NCBI GenBank assembly: GCA_964019155.1 | Contig: OZ025244.1 | Coordinates: 17,887,640 to 17,951,639, forward strand | Source: Osedax fenrisi | Taxonomy: Eukaryota; Annelida; Polychaeta; Sabellida; Siboglinidae | Direction: 5' to 3' | DNA: 64,000 bases | Part shown: piece after piece, positions 1 through 10,482 of the stretch | Position numbering within the stretch: position 1 is the stretch's first letter | Layout of the letters: the number at the start of each line of letters is the position of its first letter | Notes under the pieces: model-generated | Told to the model about the DNA's origin: nothing | The model's input: only the letters and a program-made list of their open reading frames with translations | Databases searched by the model: none | Position numbers and translations under genes: made by a program

Positions 1-374
1 AAATTTGTTAATAATTTATTAATTTATTTTTTTAAATAAAGGGATTTGACCATATACTATAATTATAATTTAAATAAATTTTATTTGAAATTAATTATAA
101 CTATTAAATATTGAAAATGTATATGTGGCTTAAGATTTTGGATACATAGGATAATTAAAATAATAAAGAGTAATCAGTTTTTATAATATAATAATTCAAA
201 TATTTTGGATTTTGGATATTATTATTTTTATTAAAAAAATTCTATATTCTTGGAAAATATTTACATAATAATTTAATCGTTTGTTGTTAATTATTTAAAT
301 TTCTTTGTATTTGTAATACCAGAATATTACTTATTTATATATTAAATAATTAAATATTTTAATATAACAATAAA
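1..374. other. 5' flank of SNRPE, AT-rich
   Basis: No coding block was found on either strand. The stretch is A/T-dominated and ends at the SNRPE start codon. It probably holds the promoter and 5' UTR, but no motif can be assigned with confidence. Confidence 0.4.
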
Positions 375-3300
375 ATGGCGTATAAAGGATCAGGAAAAGT
401 TCAAAAAGTGATGGTGCAGCCAATTGTATCCTTTAAAATACAGATTTAATTTTAGTAAAAAATATAGGCGATAATATATCTTAATTATTTAATTAAAAAT
501 AGGATAATAAAATATTAATATGCTTTAATAAAATAAAAATATTAAATATTAGTAATTCATATTTATAATAATTTATATATATATTTAAAATTAATAAGTA
601 TTACATTTTATTTAATACATATTATATTACAATTTTATTATTTATTGTCGGTACCTGGACAAAACCGACACAACAGGTACCATAACTTTTATTGTCTACT
701 TTTTTATAATCTTAAATATAATTTTTATTAAAATAAAATATAAATTTATAATCTAATGGTTAAAATGTTTATAATTAAATAAAATTATTATAATTTTTAT
801 ATATAATGATTATATTTTATTTGTAATAATAATTTGTATTAAAAATAATTTTGTACCTAATAAATTAAGGGTAACCGTATATAGGCGGCACATTTAAATA
901 CACATATAATTAGGTTTATATTACATTACTGACTTCGGCTAGCAATAAGTCACTGGTTTAACCTAGAGTTCAAGTAAAAAATGCGCTGCCGTATTTATAT
1001 TTATCAGTAGATTATTCACCAATTTGTGATGTTGTGTTATATATTAATATAATAAATATTATATTATATAAACCTATACCATATAGTATATGCATTGTTA
1101 ACTTGAACTCTCGGTTAGACATGTCGGGGGACGATGTTAGCCTAAATTATTAGAACGCTCCACAATAAAATATCGGCACATAATATCAATAGTGATTCAG
1201 AGGCACATATTTAAATGAGACTGGACTTCTAAGGTAAACCTAATTATATATGTGTGTTTAAATATACCCACTTCCTTCTGTAACTAATATAAGAATTTTA
1301 TACACAATTTTGATTATCAATATTTTTATATTTTATAATTAATGACAGTCATCGTCACAGTGATGTTAATCAGATGGTATTTTGAATACAACTAAGAAGT
1401 AACCACTACCACAGATAATTAAGTTACAATTATACATTGTTTTATATCTGTGTATATAATACCAAACACATATACATCCCATGCTATACATAAAATTTGG
1501 CTGACTTTTTGATGATAGTTTGCATATTTTTGAGTTATTTTTCACCGATATAATATTTATCGCAATAATGTTTCAAAGTGATATTCTATAATAATTGAAA
1601 AATAAACTTGCATTATTGTAAATTATACAAAATTATAACAATTTAATTAAAAGTTTTATAAGAAAGTTTTAACTTTAAAACTATCAAATTAGAAATTGGA
1701 GACATCACTAAATGAAATCTGTATGATATAGGTTGGGTGCCACATTGAGTGAGAGCAGATGGCTCAAAAATCAGTACGATATCTTTCAAAAGTCAGAAGA
1801 CTTCTTGGGTGTAGGGGCTTAAGGGCATACCGCCACATGCACGCCACAATGTATTAAGATAGCAAATAATAGGTCTATACAAAGTTAGGCGTGTATATAT
1901 AATTCATATATAAATATATACATAAAAAACTTTATATTTTTTAATATTTAAATTCTATAGAAATTGATATTTTTTAAATTATATATATAACAATATTGAA
2001 TTATATGTTCTATAGGATTGTGTATATATTTGTTTTTGATACAATGCTACAAAAATTAGTATGATACATATAATAGTTTTTGAGTTCTCTACATTTATAC
2101 ACACATACCTAGCGCGAATTAATTTATTCCGAGTAAATTCCCTTTGAAGTTACACAGCATAAAAAGCAATTGATTTTATTTAAAAAATATATAAATGTAA
2201 TTGAAAACAACTATAAAATAAGAATAACTAATTGAATAATAATAATTTATATTATGAATAATATATGTATAATATATATAAGTATATATAATTATATATA
2301 ATATATAGTATAAATGATATAAAAGTATAAATATTAATGTAAACAAAATAAAATAAATATAAAACTAAAATATATATAACTAAAATGAATAATATGAATA
2401 CAAATAAATAATATGAATACAAATAACTAATAATAAAATATAATGTATATGTGTGTGAATACAATATATATAATATTCAAATAAAGTAAGTAATATAGTA
2501 AAAGTAATAATGAAATCAAAATCATAAACCGTAAAGAAAATATAGCAAAATGCAAATAACAGAGTTTTCAATGTAAACAAATATAGTGTCACCTGTCTAC
2601 TCTCTAATTGGCCAGTATTGTCACATGATATAGCATTTATGTGTGCAATGATATAGAATAATTCAATGTAAACAATCTCGTTTTTATTTCATATAAATCG
2701 GTAATATATAAGTTATAAAACATTATAAACTAAAATAAATTAGTCAGGAACACTAAATAAATAATAAATAAAATATTAGTACTTTTATTTTTGAATAGTA
2801 TGGTCAAAAAACTACTTTTTATGCTATTTCTAGATTGAATTCATGGTTAAAATTTTTACACATATTAAAAAACACTATCATTATTAATATTATGGAACAA
2901 AAAATAAATAAATTTTTTAAAAATATGTGTGAATTCAGCACATTGCGTGCGTGTGGCGGTATGCCCTTAATAGTGACATATAATTAACTACGATACGTTA
3001 GAAAATATTTACTATAATTTGCCAGTACATATTCCTATTTAATATATGCGCCGACTTAGTTAAGTTGATTATATATTATGCAGTATTTGAAATACTGTAT
3101 TTCTATTGATTATATGTGCCAATATTGTATAGTGGTGTGTGTTATGCTTAAATATAAACAATGTAAACGTATAACCTTATTGTATATCTGTGTTTCTATG
3201 TGATGCTTTTAATTTTTAATATGCATACTTTTTCCACTACTAATAAATTATGTTCAAGTAATATATAAATATCAATATATACTTTTATTGATTCAAACTT

Positions 3301-6300
3301 AAAATAAGTACTTAATATCATAGCATAATAAATATGAAAACTACAACATATTTATACTATAATTAGAATAAAGGTAATTCATTGGACGACTGAAAAAGTA
3401 ATTTTGAACAATAAAAATAAATAATATTAATAATAAAACTGATAATAGTTTATAATATAAACTTTATATATTGTTTAATGTAGCTCCTATTCGTCCAAAT
3501 TAATTTTAGTTATCTTAAATTACTTATATCTGTATATAGGGTTTATATTTATTTTATTACTAATTTAAAATTAATATTAAACCATGTTAAATTATTTGAT
3601 AAATCTATACATGTTTATTAATAATATTTTTATAAATAAAATACATATATTTAATGATTTGATCAATTACAAATAGTTAAAAAAGATATTAATAAATACC
3701 AATGGTATATATCTATACACATTTATTAATAAATATATTATTAAAAATAATTATATTTAACTATTAAAGTTAAATTCGTTCCAAAACACATTACTATCAA
3801 AGATTTTCCGAAGGAAAGATATAACACTTACGCGAAATCGTGTAATTCGAATTTGTATACAAAATACCCTGGTGCCACCTATAGCGGGTTAATTTTAGGA
3901 ACTATGTGTTGTTTATAATGTAAATTCGTATTTAACTATACACTTTTAAAATGTTAAATAATATGCTTTAAATTAATATTTATATGATGAAAACTAAGTG
4001 TTCATTACTAATATATAACAAACAAATATGATATGTATGTTTTAAATGCTATAAGTATATATTTAGTGAGTAAAAGCTAATTTATATTGCATGTAATTTA
4101 ATAGAGCAATGAAAAGGTATAGACCGATCTAGTGCGCGCAAGCGCCAGACTCACGCCATAACTAAAGCGCAAGACGTACGCCATAACATACGCAATTTCA
4201 GCTGGCGCAATAATTTGATACATAATTATGATTCATAATATATGAATCATATATGAATTCAAACTTATGAATGGAAATTATAGAAAGGACAAGTTTATAG
4301 TATATCGTGTATATGTATATATGTATATGTAAATATATATGTATATATTATAAATACATACGATATCAATATAGTTCCTTATAGCCTGTTTAATGTAAAG
4401 TATAAATAATATATAATATATGTATAATAATATACCGAAATGATGAGAAAACTGTTATAATAATGGTCTTATAAATTAATTTGTTCTAAATATTTTAGTT
4501 TTTAATTTATTCTAAATTAGAATTTACTTGATTGTAATGCGAATATTGTACGTATATAGGAGTTTTATATAGTTTCTGAAAGACTGTTTAATTCCAAGTA
4601 GAAACAATATATAATAAGTATAACATAATATAACACATCGATACGTAAATTATTAGAGTAATGGACCTAATTTACCTACATTATTTTCCTAAAATTATTT
4701 TTCGTAAATAATATAAATATCACGTTTGAATTTACTTAACTATAATGCGAATATTGTACGTACTTAGGAGTTTTATATAGTTTATGAAAGACTGTTTAAG
4801 TCCAAGTAGAAACAATATATAATATGTATAAAATAATATAACACAACGATACGTAAATTATTAGAGTAATGGTCGTATAAGTTATTTTCCTAAAATTAAT
4901 TGTCATAAATAATATAAATATCACGTTTGAATTTACTTAACTATAATGCGAATATTGTACGTACTTAGGAATTTTATATAGTTTATGAAAGACTGTTTAA
5001 TTCCAAGTAGAAACAATATATAATATGTATAAAATAATATAACACAACGATACGTAAATTATTAGAGTAATGGAACTAATTATTTTTCTAAAATTAATTT
5101 TCGTAAATAATATAAATATCACGTTTGAATGTACTTAATTGTAATGCAAATTTTGTACGTATATAGGAGATGTATATAATTTCTTAAATACTATTTAATT
5201 CCAAGTAGAAGAAACTATAATATAACACAACGATACGTACATTATTAGAGTAATCATTACTGTAATCATTACAGTAATGGAACTAATTATTTTTCTAAAA
5301 TTAATTAATTACTTTCGATCATATATACATACTATTATTAAGGTAATCGTCATAATAGTATAATAACATAAAACAATTATAGGTAAACTGTTGTATTACG
5401 AATTATAATAGAAATCAAAAATAAATATTAGTATTTATTAATTATTAATTATCTATATTCTGATTTACTTTATAATTAAATCATAATATTAAATATATTC
5501 ATAATATATAATAAGACAATTAGCCGAGTTGTCTAGAGTGGTGTATTATTAATCTATTTTTGGCTGAATGTCTAGGTTCGACTCCCTCTTTTTTATAAAA
5601 TATAATTATTTTTTAAATATAGATATATAATATATGTTAATATATAATACTACATTATTCTTCTAAATAGATTAATAGATTAATAATATTATTTGAATAA
5701 TTTAAATTAATTGATAACTACATTATATGTACTGTTAAATATGTTGTTGTAATAATATCTATTAATTATTATATATATATATATATATATATAAAGAAAA
5801 AAATTGATTTGCTATTTTAAATATTTTTTTGTAATATAATATACAATTGATTTAATCGATTTATTTAGAATAATAATTTAATATTATATATTAAAAAAAT
5901 AATTATATTTTATAAAAAAGATAAAATAATGTTCCGTGATGGGGAATCATACCCCGGCATTCGGCCAAAAATAGATTAATAACACATCTCTCTAGACAAC
6001 TCGGCTAATTGTCTTATTTTTTATTAATAATATATTTAATAATAGAGTAAATATTATGATTTAATTATAAAGTGAATAGAATATAGAGAATTAATAAATA
6101 CTAATATTTATTTTTGATTTCTATTATAATTCGTAATACAACAGTTTACCTATACTTGTGTTATGTTAATATACTATTATGACGTTTACATTAATAATAT
6201 TATGTATATATGATCGAAAGTAATTAATTTTAGGAAAATAACGTATAGGACCATTACTCTAATAATGTACATATCGTTGTATTATAATATGTTATACATA

Positions 6301-9300
6301 TTATATATTGCTTCTACTTAGAATTAAACAGTCTTTCAGAAACTATATAAAACCCCTATATACGTATAATATTCGCATTACAATTAAGTAAATTCTAATT
6401 TAAAATAAATAAAAAACTAAAATATTTAGAATAAATTAATTTATGAGACTATTATTATAACAGTTTTCTCATCAGTGCGGTATATTATTATACATATATT
6501 ATATAGTATTTATACTTTACATTACATAGGCTGTAAGGAACTATATTGATATCGTATGTACTTATAATATATACAGATATATTTACATATATAAGATATA
6601 GGACTACTATAATCAAGGACGTATGACATACGTTGTATGTCCTTCCTATACTTTATCTATTTTAACATATATTTTCTCGCGGACTATTTACTCAGTGTAT
6701 TTATATTTTCCATGTTAAATCACTTCCTTCTAATCCCCTAATCAGATTTAGGGCTTTACATTCAAGGGCGTATGTTATTGCGTAGGTTTGGCGCTTGCGC
6801 GCACTAGATCGGTCTAAACCAATGAAAACATTGTTGTATGCAAACAGAGCCGAACCTAAATCTATTTCAGTGATTTCGATACTACTGCTAGCAGCGGTTG
6901 GGGCTATTACTAAATTACGTTGCATGCATAGGGAGTGTTATATCTTTGCTTCGCAAAATCTTTGTTACTATTCTTCCAAAATAGTTTATTTAGTTGTTGA
7001 AAAATATATCATTCCAAATTAACTATATTCCAATATGTTGTTGTGTTCTTATTTTGTATTTTTTTAATAAATTGTTTTGAATGAAAAATATATGAATCTG
7101 ATTATCTGTTTTATTTTTAAAATATTTGTATTTTATAAAGGTTTGCACCCATCATTGATACTAATACATATTTTAACCCATAAAATCTACAATAAAACAC
7201 TATATTATCAATTATTAAGTATAGTTCAAAATTGTTTAAAAATAATATCTAGTTATTAAAAAAAATCTAGATTAATTAAATTTAATATAATTAAAATATT
7301 AATACATTGTTTTTATCAATATTTATTATATACAGCAAATCATATTCTCATTATAGAATTATTTCATGTCAATTATATATATTTATATATATATATATAT
7401 ACAATTGCATTAATATATATATATTTATATTTGATTAAAACAAATTTATTTAAATATTAACATGTTTCTAAATCGTAATATTAATTATATTAATATGTTT
7501 TTATATAATGTTGGGTAGAATTTTTATTGTATATAATTATCATATATTTATTATATATTAATTATCTTTAAATTATTTAATTTATTTACATATTTATAAA
7601 TGTAAACTGTTATATTTTCCTTAATTATTAAATAGAATTTGATCTTCAGATATTTGCAAAATGTTAGTATAATTATTATATTAATATTTATTTAATTAAT
7701 TAAATTCTATTTTTAAATAATATGTTTCTGAATATATTTATTATTTTTACATTCATATAATTATAATTTTAGAATATAAAATAAATATTTATTATTCACA
7801 TTAAATTAATGTATATCAATATATTAATTAATTAATTCTAACATAAAATATCGGAGTCACATTTAAATTTATAAAAAATAAACATTTATATACAAATTTT
7901 AATAATATTTCAAATATTCTATAGATTACTCTTGTTATACCTTACATAAGATTTTAAAATAATATGTTATCCATGAACAATGAAATGATTAGGTTTTGGT
8001 ACATTAATAATAATAACAATAATGTAAGTTTTTCATTTTATAAAGTTAATTCATCTCAATAAATTACTAACTAGAATAGTGTACAAATTATAATTAAAAA
8101 AATATATATCTACATTAACTTACTAAGCTCTTTCTAATATTATTTTATTTTTGATATTTGGATTACATATTTTAGGAATATATATATATATATATATTTA
8201 ATTAAATTGAATGATGAAATATACTAGGTATAATTAAAAATAAATTATAAAAGTGTATTCACCAAATATTTGTTAATGGTGTATTTGAGCTAATAAATGA
8301 TATATTTGTATAATTGCTAAATAAATAATGTACTTATTTAAATATGTATAGTATATATAGTATATTTATAAAACTTTGTTTGGATCATCTTTTTTGATCA
8401 CAATTTATTAAGTATTTTAGTTACAACTACAAATAATTATCTAAATAATGCATCATTTCAAATTATGATATGGCTATCTTTATTTATTTAACAAATTAAT
8501 ATATTTAAATTTAAGGTGATGCCGTAGTCATCACACAATTGAGTTCATTTGTAATATTTTGAAAATTATTTGACCTACTAATAAAACTAAACTAAACACA
8601 TCTATAGATTATTGTGTAGATTTATTTTAATATCACATTACAATCATTTTTTTATTATTTATATTATATATCATTTTATATAGAATAAATAATAGTGATT
8701 TAGATATATTTATTAATTATATAACACCTACAACTCATTTTTTTGATTATTTTATCCATACAAAAAATAATCTAAACAAATATGTAATGAATAATTACTA
8801 ATAAATATAATAATTTAAATAAATGAATACTTAACATAATCAAGTACATTTTATATTCACAATTTATATAAACACATGTATGTAAGGATTTTTTTGGTAA
8901 TACACTTATTGGATATACTTGGATACACATGATACAATTTGTATAAATTATGATAGAGCATAAATAAAATGATTGGGAAATTTATTTATAATTATAAAAA
9001 TGTTAATTAACTATCTTTATTTAACACTAATTTTATAAAATGTATTAAATTTAATATATAACTATATCTGTATTAAACTATATTTATAATTGATTCCTTT
9101 ATAATAGAGGTCAAGAATTTCCGTTTGGTTATACGAGACTAGTTCAATGAGAATAGAAGGATGCATTGTGGTTAGATTAATGATTTATATGATTATAATT
9201 AATTAATTGATTTAATAATATTTCTAATATATATTATATTCTTATAAAGGGTTTTGATGAATACATGAATCTCGTATTAGATGAAGGTGAAGAAGTAGAA

Positions 9301-9504
9301 GTAAAATCAAACAAGAGAAAAACTTTAGGTTTTTATTAATTCATTCTATGTAATATTCTATTATTTACCACTAATATAAATATTCTAGGTCGTATCATGT
9401 TAAAGGGAGATAATATTACCCTCATTCAGCAAGTTGATCCAACTGCCACTTCTACTACTACTCCTACACCAACACCAACTGCTACTGCAGCTATTGTTTC
9501 TTAA
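375..9504 (+). CDS. SNRPE: Small nuclear ribonucleoprotein E (SmE), 5 exons
   Basis: SmE is one of the seven Sm proteins that form the ring on U1, U2, U4 and U5 snRNAs, and so is a core spliceosome part. Exons: 375..425, 7636..7662, 9108..9170, 9250..9328, 9389..9504, giving 111 aa. All junctions are GT-AG and the phases fit. Exon 1 reads MAYKGSGKVQKVMVQPI, nearly the human N-terminus. Exon 2 is a 27-nt microexon for NLIFRYLQN. Exons 3 and 4 give the Sm1 part (RISVWLY, MRIEGCIV, GFDEYMNLVLD). Exon 5 gives Sm2 (GRIMLKGDNITLI). Human SmE is 92 aa. The extra length is a C-terminal Thr/Pro/Ala tail of about 20 residues that is not part of the Sm fold. Intron 1 is 7.2 kb and full of repeats. AATAAA-like signals follow the stop near 9530. 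The gene converges on CHAF1B 235 bp downstream. Identification is very secure; the only inference is that the repeat-laden intron is spliced normally. Confidence 0.93.
870..1275. mobile_element. Foldback (MITE-like) inverted repeat in SNRPE intron 1
   Basis: The left end, around 885-917 (ACATTTAAATACACATATA then ATTAGGTTTA), pairs with the reverse complement of about 1230-1272. A second inner inverted pair lies at 960-976 and 1101-1117 around AGAGTTCAAGT. No coding capacity was seen. No clean target duplication could be fixed, so the exact edges are approximate. Confidence 0.55.
1823..2966. mobile_element. piggyBac-like non-autonomous element, TTAA target site
   Basis: The ends are inverted repeats beginning GGGCATACCGCCACATGC on the left and its near-complement GTGTGGCGGTATGCCC on the right, roughly 30 bp. 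Each is flanked directly by TTAA (1819-1822 and 2967-2970), the target duplication of the piggyBac superfamily. The 1.1-kb interior is AT-rich with only short low-complexity frames and no transposase, so the element depends on one made elsewhere. It lies in SNRPE intron 1. Confidence 0.72.
4503..5290. repeat. Four tandem copies of a ~190-225 bp unit
   Basis: A unit containing AATGCGAATATTGTACGTA, then GAAAGACTGTTTAA, then CCAAGTAGAAACAATATATA, then CGATACGTAAATTATTAGAG occurs at about 4503, 4730, 4928 and 5115. The last copy is shortened and diverged. The other arm of the inverted repeat has only one copy, at about 6228-6400, inverted. The expansion therefore happened on one side after the inverted structure formed, or was lost on the other. 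Confidence 0.8.
5513..5597 (+). other. tRNA-like sequence at inner end of left arm
   Basis: TAGCCGAGTTGTCTAGAG resembles an A box of Leu/Ser type. GGTTCGACTCC, about 50 nt later, matches the tRNA B-box consensus and is followed by a run of six T, a pol III stop. The acceptor ends do not pair and the anticodon arm is poor, so this is a tRNA-derived or tRNA-mimicking promoter rather than a working tRNA. Confidence 0.5.
5935..6018 (-). other. tRNA-like sequence at inner end of right arm
   Basis: This is the inverted partner of the tRNA-like block in the left arm. On the minus strand it has the same TAGCCGAGTTGTCTAGAG start, a GGCCGAATGCC stretch that could form a long variable arm, and GGGGTATGATTCCCC, which folds as a T arm. 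The acceptor stem is absent. The B box differs from the left copy, so the two arms have drifted. Confidence 0.5.
7636..7662 (+). other. SNRPE: 27-nt microexon of SNRPE
   Basis: This exon encodes exactly NLIFRYLQN, the conserved block between VQPI and RSRI in SmE proteins. It is preceded by TAG, followed by GTTAGT, and in phase 0 on both sides. No other copy of this block was seen in the 8.7 kb between the flanking exons. Confidence 0.9.
7663..9107. other. SNRPE intron 2, no further gene seen
   Basis: AT-rich intron with short TA runs (for example near 8175-8195). No conserved protein block or RNA gene was recognised on either strand. Confidence 0.5.
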
Positions 9505-9739
9505 TTTATCATTGTTTTTTATATAATATAAATAAAATGTTTTTATTCATAACATTGTTTCATTATATAAATAAAACTGGTATACAATATAATTATTCAA
9601 TTTTATTCATAGGATATTCAATTGAGAATCAAAAATAATAGTTAATAACAAATGTAATCAATAAATACTAAATAAATTATAAATCAATATAAAAAATGTA
9701 CAATATAAAATAATAAAGCATATTATGCAATTATTATAA
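9505..9739. other. Convergent intergenic region SNRPE / CHAF1B
   Basis: The two genes end 235 bp apart on opposite strands. AATAAA-type signals occur for both directions (for example near 9530 and 9570 on the plus strand; TTTATT near 9600 read on the minus strand). The 3' UTRs may overlap. Confidence 0.5.
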
Positions 9740-10482
9740 CTAGTTATTATTCTTTGGTGCATGGTCAGGAGTGTCTTGTTTATTATCCGAAACTGTTGGT
9801 GTTTTGCTAGCCGATGGTGATGAAGATTGGATAGTAACTAATTTTATCCTTCTAGGGGTTATCGGTTTAACTGTTGAATCGCTAGTGTTTGATGACGGAG
9901 ATACTTTAGGAACTAATGTTAATGCTACTCGTCGTATAGGTTTCCTATCCAGTGTTTGAGGAGATGAGGTCGCCGCGGGGTCAACTATATTGTCGGCTAA
10001 TTTGTCTTTCGGCTTACCATCTACTACTTCGTTTATATTCGACGATTTCGTTACCAGATTCAAAGATACCCTCCGTAAAGGTTTCTTATTCGACATTGTT
10101 GGGGTTAAAGTGGTTAGGCCAACTCGTCTAGGCGGTGTGTTTTTATTCTCGTCGTTTGCACTCGGAGTCTTGCTTACGGGTGAACATGATGTCAAGGCCA
10201 CCCGACGTAAACTCTTACCGGATACCTGGTTCGCTTTAACCGGAGTAGATGCTTTGTTCTGTTTGCTCGCGCTAGCTAGTTGAACTCTACGCGGAGAACT
10301 CGTTTCTTCGGCTAACCTCGATGAAACCGCCGCAGCAGCTTTAGGAGAATCTATAGTCGATTTATTGAGTTTCTGTTTAGCATCCGATTCATCTTCGTTG
10401 TTGGCATTCATTATATCGGATACGGTACTTATCTTGCAAATGGGCTCGATTAATTCACTGATATTCTTTTCGTATACGTCAC
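9740..10482 (-). other. CHAF1B: CHAF1B exon 15: C-terminal tail with six B-domain-like motifs
   Basis: Six copies of an RR(V/I)xL core appear: RRVQLAS, RRVALTS, RRVGLTT, RRVSLNL, RRVALTL and RRIKLVT. They are spaced about 25-45 residues apart in Ser/Thr/Pro-rich linkers. In p60 and HIRA this type of motif (B domain) binds the histone chaperone ASF1. Human p60 carries two (RRVTLNTL and RRINLTPL). The reading frame runs without a break from the splice acceptor to the TAA. Confidence 0.8.

Larger units (their letters stand above)
3780..7020. repeat. Large imperfect inverted repeat (foldback element), ~3.2 kb
   Basis: The two arms are complementary over long, interrupted stretches. The block at 4122-4145 (GACCGATCTAGTGCGCGCAA) returns inverted at about 6790-6815. 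A block around 3796-3825 (AGATTTTCCGAAGGAA) returns inverted near 6930-6965. The inner ends at 5513-5597 and 5935-6020 match inverted, leaving a loop of about 340 bp. The left arm is longer because it carries a tandem expansion. Short frames in it (for example 6701-6925 and 6795-7022) look like chance. It sits wholly in SNRPE intron 1. It could be a foldback transposon or an inverted duplication; no target duplication was established. Confidence 0.75.

Noticed and set aside
2252..2592. Minus-strand Tyr/Leu/Ile-rich frames
   Set aside because: Low-complexity AT sequence inside the piggyBac-like element; no conserved pattern.
5513..6018. Functional tRNA genes
   Set aside because: A and B boxes are present but no acceptor stem pairing and a poor anticodon arm.
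6701..7259. Short frames of 60-75 codons in the right arm of the large inverted repeat
   Set aside because: No matching frame in the left arm and no recognised domain; chance open frames.
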